In this document: piece after piece, positions 27,795-35,844 of the stretch
How the letters are laid out: every line of letters begins with the position of its first letter
Position numbering within the stretch: position 1 is the stretch's first letter
Source: Sphingomonas aurantiaca
Lineage (GTDB): Bacteria > Pseudomonadota > Alphaproteobacteria > Sphingomonadales > Sphingomonadaceae
DNA length: 64,000 bases
NCBI RefSeq assembly: GCF_003050705.1
Contig: NZ_QAOG01000003.1
Coordinates: 1-64,000 of the forward strand
Direction of reading: 5' to 3'
Notes under the pieces: model-generated
Told to the model about the DNA's origin: nothing
The model's input: only the letters and a program-made list of their open reading frames with translations
Database searches by the model: none
Position numbers and translations under genes: made by a program

Positions 27795-28236
27795 TCCTCC
27801 CCGGCACGGGGAGGGGGACCGGCGCAGCCGGTGGAGGGGGCGTCCCGCCTATGCTGCGCCCTGAAGTATCGCTGGCGCGCCGACTACGCCGCGAGATGAG
27901 CCTTCCAGAGGTGCTGCTTTGGGAGCATCTGCGAGGACAAAAGACCGGCTTCAAATTCCGCCACCAGCATCCCCTCGGCCCTTATGTCTGCGACTTCTAC
28001 TGCGCCGCCGCCAAGCTCGCGGTAGAGGTCGATGGCGAATTTCACGGCCGCGGCGATCGCGCTCAGCGCGATGCTGATCGCGACCGATTCTTCGCGCAGA
28101 ATGGCCACCGGGTGCTGCGTGTGGCCGCCGGCGACGTGCTGGGGGATATCGAGGCCGTGGTGACGATGATCGTGTCGTCTGCGGCCCGCCCCCTCCACCA
28201 GCCTGCGGCCGGTCCCCCTCCCCGTGCCGGGGAGGA
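27795..28236 (+). mobile_element. Palindrome-bounded DUF559 nuclease element
   Basis: The left arm at 27795-27842 has stem TCCTCCCC/GGGGAGG, then the small hairpin ACCGGCGCAGCCGGT, then GGAGGGGG. The right arm at 28187-28236 mirrors it: CCCCCTCC, the small hairpin ACCAGCCTGCGGCCGGT, and CCTCCCC/GGGGAGGA. The arms are complementary to each other over about 48 bp. They enclose a DUF559 nuclease gene whose ribosome binding region lies in the left arm and whose last codons lie in the right arm. The unit begins 3 bp after the pntAA stop. The type A palindromes (2791-2910, 6891-7010) have the same arm plan without the gene. Confidence 0.65.
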
Positions 28237-28240
28237 ATGA
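27851..28240 (+). CDS. DUF559 domain endonuclease-like protein
   Basis: A 129-residue protein of the DUF559 family, related to the Vsr/very-short-patch and PD-(D/E)XK nuclease folds. Candidate active-site residues are Glu20 (LPEVLLWEHLR), Asp48 (PYVCDFYC), Glu59 and Asp61 (VEVDGEFHGR). GFKFRHQHPLGPYVCDFYC is the family hallmark. No protein of this group has an established cell function that I know of. The ATG at 27851 follows GGTGGAGGGGG of the left palindrome arm. The C-terminal PLHQPAAGPPPRAGEE is encoded by the right arm. The stop overlaps the ATG of hicB. Confidence 0.88.
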   Translation: MLRPEVSLARRLRREMSLPEVLLWEHLRGQKTGFKFRHQHPLGPYVCDFYCAAAKLAVEVDGEFHGRGDRAQRDADRDRFFAQNGHRVLRVAAGDVLGDIEAVVTMIVSSAARPLHQPAAGPPPRAGEE

Positions 28241-28497
28241 TGTACGGTAGTGTTGCGTCTATGGCTCTTGTGGAGCGGACGGTGAAACCTCAGGATTATG
28301 AAGTCGTGATCCGGCCGCTCCCGGCGGTCGATGGTGGTGGGTATCTTGCGACCGCCCCCGCGCTGCCGGGATGCAAATCCGATGGCGACACGCCGCAGGA
28401 CGCGCTCGCGAACGCCTATGATGCGATCGCCTGCTGGATCGAAGCCGCCGAAGAATTGGGACGCGCCGTCCCTGCCGCGACACGCGCCGCAGCGTGA
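28237..28497 (+). CDS. HicB-like antitoxin, solitary
   Basis: An 86-residue protein with the HicB partial RNase H-like fold: YEVVIRPLPAVDGGGYLATAPALPGCKSDGDTPQDALANAYDAIACWIEAAEELGR in outline. HicB proteins neutralise HicA mRNA interferases, but no HicA-like gene is next to this one, and there is no DNA-binding C-terminal domain. The start could be 28237 or 28240, both placed just behind the GGGGAGGA of the palindrome arm, or ATG at 28261. It lies between the DUF559 gene and pntAB, so it is probably co-transcribed with pnt. Confidence 0.8.
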   Translation: MMYGSVASMALVERTVKPQDYEVVIRPLPAVDGGGYLATAPALPGCKSDGDTPQDALANAYDAIACWIEAAEELGRAVPAATRAAA

Positions 28498-28516
28498 GAG
28501 AATTGGGAACCGAATA

Positions 28517-28834
28517 ATGGACTTTATCGCGATCCTGTCGATCTTCGTGCTGGCGTGTTTCGTCGGGTATTTCGTCGTCTGGGCGGTCACGCCCGCGTTG
28601 CACACGCCGCTGATGGCGGTGACCAATGCGATCTCCAGCGTCATCATCGTCGGCGCGCTGATCGCCGCTGCGGCGGCCGGGATCGGTGCCGGGTCGGGCG
28701 TCGCCAAGGCGCTCGGGCTGGTCGCGGTGGTGCTGGCGAGCGTCAACATCTTCGGTGGCTTTGCGGTCACCGCGCGGATGCTGGCGATGTACAAGAAGAA
28801 GGAACGGCCGGTCGCGCCCGCTTCGAGCAAGTGA
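28517..28834 (+). CDS. pntAB: NAD(P) transhydrogenase subunit alpha part 2
   Basis: A 105-residue membrane subunit (part of domain II) with three hydrophobic helices: FIAILSIFVLACFVGYFVVW, ISSVIIVGALIAAAAAG and ALGLVAVVLASVNIFGGFAVT. The TPALHTPLMAVTNAISS segment is conserved in PntAB. It forms the proton channel together with PntB. The ATG at 28517 lies 19 bp after the hicB stop. Confidence 0.96.
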   Translation: MDFIAILSIFVLACFVGYFVVWAVTPALHTPLMAVTNAISSVIIVGALIAAAAAGIGAGSGVAKALGLVAVVLASVNIFGGFAVTARMLAMYKKKERPVAPASSK

Positions 28835-28861
28835 GCGGCACGCCAGGCGAGGGGACGCGAT

Positions 28862-30364
28862 ATGCATGAACTGACGGTCAGCCCCTGGGCTTCGCTCGCC
28901 TATCTGGTCGCGGGGGTGTGTTTCATCCTCGCGTTGCGCGGGCTGTCGAGCCCGGCGTCGAGCCAGCGCGGCAACCGCTTCGGTATCATCGGCATGACGA
29001 TCGCGGTCGTGACGACGCTGGTGACTCATGTGCCGGTGCGCATGAACGGCTGCCCGCTCGGCATTGGTCGTTGTGCGATTCTTGACCGTCCTGTCGTGGA
29101 TTGGCTTACCGTCATCGAAATCCTCGCGGCGATCGGCCTCGGCGCGGCGATCGGCCTCGTCACTGCGCGGCGCATCGCGATGACCGCGATGCCGCAGCTC
29201 GTCGCCGCATTCCACAGCCTTGTCGGGCTCGCCGCGGTGCTGGTCGGCGTCGCGGCCTATCTCAACCCGCAGGCGTTCGGGATTTCCGACCTCGTCGTGC
29301 CGATGATCGGCCAGCCCTTCGCGGTGATCCACCCGGTCAGCCGGATCGAGCTCGGGCTCGGCGTTGCGATCGGTGCGATCACGTTTTCGGGCTCGGTGAT
29401 CGCGTTCCTGAAACTCAACGGCAATATGGGCGGCAAGCCGATCATGCTGCCGGGGCGCCACGTCATCAACCTCGCGCTGCTTGCCGGTATCCTCGGGCTG
29501 ATCGCGTATTTCGTCACCGAGCAGGCGCCATGGGTGTTCTGGACGATCGCGATCCTGAGCTTCGTCATCGGCTTCCTGCTGATCGTCCCGATCGGCGGCG
29601 CCGACATGCCGGTGGTTGTCAGCATGCTCAATTCCTATTCGGGCTGGGCAGCGGCGGCGATGGGGTTCACGCTCCACAACAGCGCGATGATCATCACGGG
29701 CGCGCTGGTCGGCAGCTCGGGCGCGATCCTGAGCTACATCATGTGCCGCGCGATGAACCGCAGCTTCATCAGCGTGATCGCCGGCGGGTTCGGCGCGGTC
29801 GCGGATACCAGCGGCGGCGGCACGGCGATCGATCGCCCGTGGAAGCGCGGTTCGGCGGAGGACGCCGCGTTCCTGATGAGCCAGGCCGAACAGGTCATCA
29901 TCGTCCCCGGCTACGGCATGGCGGTAGCGCAGGCGCAGCACGTCCTGCGCGAGATGGGCGACAAGCTGAAGGCCGAGGGCGTCCGCGTGAAATACGCGAT
30001 CCACCCGGTCGCGGGGCGCATGCCGGGGCATATGAACGTGCTGCTGGCGGAGGCGAACGTGCCGTATGACGACGTGTTCGAACTCGAGGACATCAACAGC
30101 GAGTTCGCGCAGACCGACGTCGCGTTCGTGATCGGCGCGAACGACGTGACCAACCCCGCCGCCAAGACCGACAAGACCTCGCCGATCTACGGCATGCCCG
30201 TGCTCGACGTCGAAAAGGCCAAGACCGTGCTGTTCATCAAGCGATCAATGGGCGGCGTCGGCTATGCAGGCGTCGATAACGATCTGTTCTACCGCGACAA
30301 TACGATGATGCTGCTCGCCGATGCCAAGAAGATGGTCGAGGATATCGTCAAGGCGCTCGACTAG
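28862..30364 (+). CDS. pntB: NAD(P) transhydrogenase subunit beta
   Basis: A 500-residue protein with membrane domain II helices in the first 280 residues and the NADP(H)-binding domain III at the C-terminus. Domain III shows IIVPGYGMAVAQAQHVLREM, YAIHPVAGRMPGHMNVLLAEA, FVIGANDVTNPAA and the KRSMGGVGYAGVDNDLFY segment. Domain II includes GGADMPVVVSMLNSYSGWAAA. It completes the pnt operon. Confidence 0.97.
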   Translation: MHELTVSPWASLAYLVAGVCFILALRGLSSPASSQRGNRFGIIGMTIAVVTTLVTHVPVRMNGCPLGIGRCAILDRPVVDWLTVIEILAAIGLGAAIGLVTARRIAMTAMPQLVAAFHSLVGLAAVLVGVAAYLNPQAFGISDLVVPMIGQPFAVIHPVSRIELGLGVAIGAITFSGSVIAFLKLNGNMGGKPIMLPGRHVINLALLAGILGLIAYFVTEQAPWVFWTIAILSFVIGFLLIVPIGGADMPVVVSMLNSYSGWAAAAMGFTLHNSAMIITGALVGSSGAILSYIMCRAMNRSFISVIAGGFGAVADTSGGGTAIDRPWKRGSAEDAAFLMSQAEQVIIVPGYGMAVAQAQHVLREMGDKLKAEGVRVKYAIHPVAGRMPGHMNVLLAEANVPYDDVFELEDINSEFAQTDVAFVIGANDVTNPAAKTDKTSPIYGMPVLDVEKAKTVLFIKRSMGGVGYAGVDNDLFYRDNTMMLLADAKKMVEDIVKALD

Positions 30365-30477
30365 GCGACCGGTTTGGCGCTGGCGATACGGTCCCCAACT
30401 CGAACGAAAGTCGATCCAGTTCGGGTGTAATGCGTGCGATCGCCAAGGCTAGTCTTCGCAACCTAGCGGAGATAGCC

Positions 30478-31419
30478 ATGACCCCACTCGACGGCGACTT
30501 TACCGATACGCGGTACGACACCGGGATCGACGCGATCCTGATTACGGCAGAGGCCGCACCCGACCGTTTCGCCGCGGCGCTGGCGGCGGTCGGCGGGCGG
30601 ATCGTCGCCCGTATCGGGTGGCAGGCGCCGTTCGGCCTGCACGCCGCCCCGCAGCTGGTGGTGGTCGAGGCGGCGGGCGTGGACGCCGCCGTCCTCGCCG
30701 ACCATCTGCCGCGGATCGTCGCGCGCGCGGCTGTCCTGGAGGCCGCGCTGGTCGTCGCGATGGACGACGACCAGATCGATGCGGTCGCGGCGGCGACACT
30801 GGGCGGCGGTACGACGCTGCTGGTCGATCCCGGCGTCGCGGACTGCGTGGCGGCGATCGTGGTCGCCGCCGAGCGCACGCGCAGCCCTGCGGGCGTGTTC
30901 GATGCGGGGCGTGAGACCGATGGCATGCGGCTGGAGCGGCTGAACACCGAGGTGGCGCGGATCGCCGAGGCGCTCGCGCGGCTGACTCGGGCGGAGTTTG
31001 CAGGCGATGCGCCCGCCGCGCCGATCGTCGGCGACCGGACGAACCGTTATGGGGCGCAGCCGTCGCTCGCCACGCCGAGTGCGGCGGACGTTCGGCGGGC
31101 GATCCGCGCGCGCCGGTTGCGCGACCAGTTTTTCGGCACCGCGCTGTTCGAGGATCCGGGCTGGGACATGCTGCTCGACCTCTATGCCGCCGAGCTCGAA
31201 CAGGCGCGCGTCTCGGTGTCGAGCCTGTGCATCGCCGCCGCGGTCGCGCCGACGACGGCGTTGCGCTGGATTGCGCGGATGACCGACACGGGGCTGTTCG
31301 AACGCCGCCCCGACATGCACGACCGGCGGCGCGCGTTCATGGTGCTCTCCGAGCGCGCGAGCGAGGCGATGCGGGGCTATATCCTGGCCACGACGGGGGC
31401 GAATCTGCGGATTCCGTGA
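30478..31419 (+). CDS. Winged-helix (MarR-like) protein with unknown N-terminal domain
   Basis: A 313-residue protein. The C-terminal quarter (RRLRDQFFGTALFEDPGWDMLLDLYAAELEQARVSVSSLCIAAAV in outline, then TTALRWIARMTDTGLFERRPDMHDRRRAFMVLS) is a winged helix of the MarR type, with the wing motif D-RRR. The N-terminal 180 residues are Ala/Val-rich alternating beta-alpha sequence without a motif I recognise; it could be a receiver-like or ligand domain. The ATG at 30478 follows GGAGA. No regulated neighbour is obvious. Confidence 0.75.
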   Translation: MTPLDGDFTDTRYDTGIDAILITAEAAPDRFAAALAAVGGRIVARIGWQAPFGLHAAPQLVVVEAAGVDAAVLADHLPRIVARAAVLEAALVVAMDDDQIDAVAAATLGGGTTLLVDPGVADCVAAIVVAAERTRSPAGVFDAGRETDGMRLERLNTEVARIAEALARLTRAEFAGDAPAAPIVGDRTNRYGAQPSLATPSAADVRRAIRARRLRDQFFGTALFEDPGWDMLLDLYAAELEQARVSVSSLCIAAAVAPTTALRWIARMTDTGLFERRPDMHDRRRAFMVLSERASEAMRGYILATTGANLRIP

Positions 31420-31483
31420 CCGCGCCCGCCCTTTTAGCTTGCCCCGGCCGCCGGGCTTTGGCATCGCACCTCCACCCGAGAGG

Positions 31484-31559
31484 GGGCGATTAGCTCAGTT
31501 GGTAGAGCGTCTCGTTTACACCGAGAATGTCGGCGGTTCGAGCCCGTCATCGCCCACCA
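31484..31559 (+). tRNA. tRNA-Val (TAC)
   Basis: A 76-nt cloverleaf: acceptor GGGCGAT/ATCGCCC, D-arm TAGCTCAGTTGGTAGAGC, anticodon stem TCTCG/CGAGA with loop TTTACAC (anticodon UAC), T-arm GGCGGTTCGAGCCCGTC with one G-U pair, and encoded CCA. Confidence 0.97.
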
Positions 31560-31575
31560 TCCCCGCATAGGATCG

Positions 31576-32136
31576 TTACAGGTCGCGGACGAGCCGGATC
31601 GCGACCGCGATCCAGGCAGGGTCCTTGATCGTCTGTGGCTGCGTGCCCGCGCCCGGCGGCAACAGGGTGACGCCGTCGCCGCATCCGATCAGCCGTCCGA
31701 AGACGAACCGGCCTGCGGGTTGCGGGACGAGCACGTCGCGGTTGAGCACAGTCGCAAACCCCTCGGGCGCGACCATCGCACACCAGATCGCGTCGCCCGT
31801 GCGATAGTCGCCGATGCTGCCGGATACCGTCACCGCGATCTGACCCGATGCGACCTGAGGGGGCGCGACCGTCGTGGTGCGCCGGGGGGCGTGTGCGCCG
31901 CGCGCATCGAGGATCGCGGTGACGGGCAGGTCGGCGCGGTCGGGCAGCGTGACGAGATCGGCGGCTTCGACGCCCAGTGCGGCGGCGATGCGGTTGAGCC
32001 AGCCGACCGAGACGGTACGCGTGCCGGTTTCGAGCCGGCCGATCGTCTGCGCCGTTGTCGGCGGGACGCAGCGTCGCGCGACATCCTCGAGCGTCAGGCC
32101 CTTGGCGCGGCGGACTTCGCGGATGGCGGTGATCAT
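31576..32136 (-). CDS. XRE family transcriptional regulator
   Basis: A 186-residue protein with an N-terminal lambda-repressor-like helix-turn-helix (residues 1-60: IREVRRAKGLTLEDVARRC, TAQTIGRLETGTRTVS, WLNRIAAALGV). The C-terminal part (about 90-180) is a beta-rich segment with GDYRTGDAIWCAMV and GRFVFGRLIGCGDG, which recalls the S24/LexA-like domain, but the Ser-Lys dyad cannot be placed with confidence. It is divergent from the DUF6456 gene with a 52-bp shared promoter region. Confidence 0.82.
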   Translation of the reverse strand: MITAIREVRRAKGLTLEDVARRCVPPTTAQTIGRLETGTRTVSVGWLNRIAAALGVEAADLVTLPDRADLPVTAILDARGAHAPRRTTTVAPPQVASGQIAVTVSGSIGDYRTGDAIWCAMVAPEGFATVLNRDVLVPQPAGRFVFGRLIGCGDGVTLLPPGAGTQPQTIKDPAWIAVAIRLVRDL

Positions 32137-32188
32137 CGGCAGGCTCCAAACCAGATGGGTTATTCCTCTGTCCTACAACCGTGCCGAT

Positions 32189-32686
32189 ATGGCAACCGGA
32201 AGCGACAATGGGAGACGGTGGACGCGCGAACTGGTGGAACGGTCGATCGATTCGGAGGGTGTGCTGCAGCCGTCGGGGGATCGGCGCGGGCGGACGGTGA
32301 CGGTGAACCTTGCCGAATCGCCGCTTGGGTGGCTGCGCGCGCGCGGGCTGGTCGATGCGCGACAGTTCGCGGCGGGGGAGCGATTGCGCGCGGATTACGA
32401 GCGCGCGTCGATCGCGCCGAGCGTGACGATGCGCTGGGCGGAGCGGGTCGATGGTGCCCGGTATGACGGGCTCGATCCGACGTCGGCGCAGATCGCGGCG
32501 AAGGCGCGGTTCGACTCGGCGCTGGCGGCGGCGGGGCCGGGGCTGGCGGATATTCTGTGGCGCGTGGTCTGCGCGGGCGAGGGGCTGCCCGACGCGGAGA
32601 AGGCGTTGCAGTGGCCGGCGCGGGCGGGGCGGCTGGTGCTGACGCTCGCGCTCGATCGGGTGGCGGCGCATCATGCGATCGGTTAG
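32189..32686 (+). CDS. DUF6456 domain protein
   Basis: A 165-residue protein. The segment from TVNLAESPLGWLRARGLVDARQFAAGERLRADYERASIAPSVTMRW in outline to WPARAGRLVLTLALDRVAAHH matches the alphaproteobacterial DUF6456 domain, often fused or adjacent to helix-turn-helix regulators. The function is unknown. The ATG at 32189 (MATGSDNGRR) is chosen because the longer ORF would run antisense through the neighbouring regulator gene. Confidence 0.8.
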   Translation: MATGSDNGRRWTRELVERSIDSEGVLQPSGDRRGRTVTVNLAESPLGWLRARGLVDARQFAAGERLRADYERASIAPSVTMRWAERVDGARYDGLDPTSAQIAAKARFDSALAAAGPGLADILWRVVCAGEGLPDAEKALQWPARAGRLVLTLALDRVAAHHAIG

Positions 32687-32716
32687 GCGCTCGCTTTGGT
32701 GCGGTCGCATGACTAG

Positions 32717-33664
32717 ATGGCAGGCATGCGCTTCGATCTCGTCAAATGTCATGGTTCCGGTAATGATTTCCCGCTGATCGACGCGCGCGCGTCGACGCTC
32801 GGCGATGCGGCGTGGGCGGCGGTCGCGCGTGCGCTCGCGGATCGAGCGGGCCCGGTTGGTGGCGACGGGCTGTTGCTGCTCACCGACGGCGATGCGGATC
32901 GCGCGTTCGGGATGCGGATGTTCAATTCGGACGGCAGCGAATCCGAGACGTGCCTCAACGGGCTGCGGTGCGTGGCGCGCGCGGGGTTCGCCGCGACGGG
33001 TACGCAGACCGCGACCGCGCTGCTCAAGACGAGCGATGCGGTCGTTGTGCGCGATGCCGATATCGCGGCGGGCGTCTATACCGTCCGCGAGATTGCGGGA
33101 CCGGCGTCGCTCGACGTCGCGGCATGGCCGATGGCGGTGGGGGCAGACCTGGTCGTCGACGCGCCGATCGCGGGCTTGCCGACGAGCCGCGCGTTCACCG
33201 CGGTGGCGATGCCGAACCCGCATCTCGTGACGTTCGTCGACGCGATCGACGAGGCCGAACTCGTCCGCGTCGGCGAAGCATGCGAGGCCGCGCCCGACTG
33301 GCTGCCCAATCGCGCCAATGTCAGCTTCGTCGAACTGCGGGGGCGCGACCTGTTCGTGCGCACGTTCGAGCGCGGGGTCGGGCTGACCGACAGTTGTGGC
33401 AGCGCGATGGCGGCGTCGACCTATGCCGCGTGCCTGACCGGGCGGATCGCGTACGACACGCAGACGACGGTGTTCAACAAGGGCGGGCTCGTCCGCGCAC
33501 AGGCGAGTGCGGCGGCGATGGTGACGCTGTCGGGCAATGCGACGTTCGAGTGGAGCGGCTCGGTCGAGGTCGATCTGGCGACCGCGACCGCGAGCGACGT
33601 GGTGGTCACGCGACGCTATGAGGACGAGCGCGCTGCTTGGTCCAAACTCGTTGCAAATCTCTGA
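32717..33664 (+). CDS. dapF: Diaminopimelate epimerase family protein
   Basis: A 315-residue DapF-fold protein. It has KCHGSGNDFPLIDAR at the N-terminus, and both catalytic cysteine regions are present: Cys79 in NSDGSESETCLNGLRC and Cys227 in GLTDSCGSAMAAS. Canonical DapF has CGNG and ACGTG at these places, so the phosphate/carboxylate-binding loops are altered. DapF makes meso-diaminopimelate for lysine and peptidoglycan. Given the loop changes another amino-acid racemase role is possible, and another dapF may exist elsewhere. Confidence 0.8.
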   Translation: MAGMRFDLVKCHGSGNDFPLIDARASTLGDAAWAAVARALADRAGPVGGDGLLLLTDGDADRAFGMRMFNSDGSESETCLNGLRCVARAGFAATGTQTATALLKTSDAVVVRDADIAAGVYTVREIAGPASLDVAAWPMAVGADLVVDAPIAGLPTSRAFTAVAMPNPHLVTFVDAIDEAELVRVGEACEAAPDWLPNRANVSFVELRGRDLFVRTFERGVGLTDSCGSAMAASTYAACLTGRIAYDTQTTVFNKGGLVRAQASAAAMVTLSGNATFEWSGSVEVDLATATASDVVVTRRYEDERAAWSKLVANL

Positions 33665-33743
33665 CGCCGCCTGCATCCTTCCATCAGACTGCGCGTATCT
33701 CCGGGCAGTGAGCCGCACACAGGCTCCGTGCAGGAGAGAAGCC

Positions 33744-34298
33744 ATGAATCACGTGTTTCGTACCGCGATCGTCGCCGCTGCCATTGCCGTGAGCGGCAGC
33801 GCCATCGTCGCCGCGCAGACCAATCCGACGGTCGGCGGCGCCGCGATGTACCCGACCAAGAATATCGTCGAGAACGCGGTTAATTCGAAGGATCACACGA
33901 CGCTGGTCGCCGCGGTGAAGGCCGCTGGTCTGGTCGAGACGCTGTCGGGCCCGGGTCCGTTCACGGTGTTCGCGCCGACCAACGCCGCATTCAAGAAACT
34001 GCCCGCCGGCACCGTCGACACGCTGCTCAAGCCCGAGAACAAGGCGCAGCTGGCGGGCGTGCTGACCTATCACGTCGTCCCCGGCACGATCACCGCCGCC
34101 GATATCGCCGCCAAGGCGAAGGCGAATGGCGGCACCGCGAGCTACACCACCGTGCAGGGCGAGCCGCTGATGTTCACGAAGGTCGGCAGCGGCTGGGGGA
34201 TCATGGACGGCAAGGGCCATAAGGGCCGCGTCACGATCGCCAACGTCATGCAGTCGAACGGCGTAATTCACGTCATCGACACCGTCATGCTGCCGTAA
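33744..34298 (+). CDS. Fasciclin domain secreted protein
   Basis: A 184-residue protein with a Sec signal peptide (RTAIVAAAIAVSGSAIVAAQ) and one FAS1 domain: the H1 box GPGPFTVFAPTNAAFKKLP and the H2 box NGVIHVIDTVMLP, with LTYHVVPG in between. FAS1 proteins act in adhesion at the cell surface or in the periplasm. GGAGAGAA precedes the ATG. A strong hairpin follows. Confidence 0.93.
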   Translation: MNHVFRTAIVAAAIAVSGSAIVAAQTNPTVGGAAMYPTKNIVENAVNSKDHTTLVAAVKAAGLVETLSGPGPFTVFAPTNAAFKKLPAGTVDTLLKPENKAQLAGVLTYHVVPGTITAADIAAKAKANGGTASYTTVQGEPLMFTKVGSGWGIMDGKGHKGRVTIANVMQSNGVIHVIDTVMLP

Positions 34299-34347
34299 TC
34301 GACTATAAGAGTCAGTATCTGCCCCTTCCCCCCCAAAGGCAGTGTCG

Positions 34348-34386
34348 TCGGGCCCGTCGCCAAAAGGCGGCGGGCCCGATTACGTT
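34348..34386 (+). terminator. Terminator after fasciclin gene
   Basis: A 14-bp stem TCGGGCCCGTCGCC / GGCGGCGGGCCCGA with an AAAA loop is followed by TTACGTTTT. It lies between the convergent fasciclin and nupC genes and could end transcription from both sides. Confidence 0.8.
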
Positions 34387-34416
34387 TTCCGCGCCGTCAT
34401 TGCGGCTGCAGGGGGA

Positions 34417-35682
34417 TCAGCCGATCAGCAGCCCCGCGAGCGCGGCGGACATCAGGTTGGCGAGGCTGCCCGCGGCCAGCGCGCGCAGGCCGAGCTTGGC
34501 GATCATCGGCCGCTGATTGGGGGCGAGGCTGCCCGTCACCGCCATCTGGATCGCGATCGACGAGAAATTGGCGAAGCCGCACAGCGAGAAGGTGATGACC
34601 GCGATCGTCCGCGCGCTCAGCCCCTGCTGCGTGCCGAGCGAGATATAGGCGACGAATTCGTTCAGGACGATCTTCTGCCCGAACAGCCCGCCGGCAATGC
34701 CCGCTTCGCTCCACGGCACGTTCAGCAGGAACATGATCGGCGCGAAGACATAGCCGAGCAGGCCCTGGAAGCTGAGCCCGGGCAGGCCGATCATGTTGCC
34801 GAGCCCGCCGAGCAGGCCGTTGGCGAGCGCCACCAGCGCCACGAACGCGAGCACCATCGCGCCGACCGCGACCGCGAGGCGGACGCCGGTCTGCGCACCC
34901 TGCGCGGCGGCCATGATCAGGTTGGCGGGCTTTTCCTCGTCATGCGTCGCCTGCGGCATGGGTTCGCCCGCGGACGTTTCGCCGGGCAGGTCGCCGAGCG
35001 CGAGTTCGCCCTCGGGCGGCGTCACGCGGTCGGGCATGATGATCTTGGCCATCAGGATGCCGCCGGGCGCCGCCATGAAGCTGGCGGCGAGCAGATAGTC
35101 GATCCGAATCCCCATCGACGCATAGGCGGCGAGGATGGTGCCCGCGACGCCGGCCATGCCGCTGGTCATCACCGTGAACAGCTGCGCCGGCGTGAGGCCT
35201 GCGAGATAGGGACGGATGACGAGCGGCGATTCGCTCTGGCCGACGAAGATGTTCGCGGCCGCGCACAGCGATTCGACCTTCGAGACGCCGATGACCTTCT
35301 CGATTCCGCCGCCGACCCAGCGCACGACGAACTGCATGATGCCGAGATAATAGAGGATCGAGACGAGGCTGGCGAAGAAGATGATGACCGGCAGCGCGGC
35401 GATCGCGAAGCTCTGGCCGCCGATTTCGGGCGTCGCCATCTTGCCGAACAGGAACTCGGTGCCCTTTTGCGAATAGCCGAGCAGGTTGGCGACGCCGCCC
35501 GACATCTCGCCGAGCACGACCTTGCCGAAGCTGGAATAGAGCACGAGCACGGCGATACCCGCCTGCAGCGCGAAGGCGGCGCCGACGATGCGCAGGCGGA
35601 TCGCCCGGCGATCGCTCGACAACAGCACGGCGATGCCGAGGATGACGGCGATACCGCCCAGGCCGATGACTAGTCTTTCCAT
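34417..35682 (-). CDS. NupC family nucleoside transporter
   Basis: A 421-residue concentrative nucleoside transporter. The family core is visible: GTEFLFGKM, FAIAALPVIIFFASLVSILYYLG, VSKVESLCAAANIFVGQSESPLVIRPYL in outline, MTSGMAGVAGTILAAYASMGI, AAPGGILMAKIIMPD, LNEFVAYISL and TFSLCGFANFSSIAIQM. It imports nucleosides with Na+ or H+. I prefer the ATG at 35682 (MERLVIGLGG) over the upstream start of the ORF. It is divergent from yhhQ. Confidence 0.93.
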   Translation of the reverse strand: MERLVIGLGGIAVILGIAVLLSSDRRAIRLRIVGAAFALQAGIAVLVLYSSFGKVVLGEMSGGVANLLGYSQKGTEFLFGKMATPEIGGQSFAIAALPVIIFFASLVSILYYLGIMQFVVRWVGGGIEKVIGVSKVESLCAAANIFVGQSESPLVIRPYLAGLTPAQLFTVMTSGMAGVAGTILAAYASMGIRIDYLLAASFMAAPGGILMAKIIMPDRVTPPEGELALGDLPGETSAGEPMPQATHDEEKPANLIMAAAQGAQTGVRLAVAVGAMVLAFVALVALANGLLGGLGNMIGLPGLSFQGLLGYVFAPIMFLLNVPWSEAGIAGGLFGQKIVLNEFVAYISLGTQQGLSARTIAVITFSLCGFANFSSIAIQMAVTGSLAPNQRPMIAKLGLRALAAGSLANLMSAALAGLLIG

Positions 35683-35808
35683 GGACGCCCTGCGTTCTCG
35701 TACGATGACACACGCGGCCCCCCGGCTGCGCAAGCGGCCGACATGACACGGGCGGGCGCCGGTCGCCAGTCATTTGAGGACAGGCCGGTTTTCCCCCCTG
35801 CTTGTCAT

Positions 35809-35836
35809 TTGACGGCGCGCGCGTTTTCGCTAGCGT
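35809..35836 (+). promoter_or_regulatory. Putative promoter of yhhQ
   Basis: TTGACG at 35809 and TAGCGT at 35831 are separated by 16 bp, and the start codon follows 8 bp after the second box. If right, the transcript has almost no leader. There is no Shine-Dalgarno sequence, which fits a leaderless message. Confidence 0.4.
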
Positions 35837-35844
35837 CCGCGGCG

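Noticed and set aside
35683..35844. preQ1 riboswitch upstream of yhhQ
   Set aside because: No preQ1-I or -II consensus segments could be identified, and the putative promoter leaves no room for a leader.
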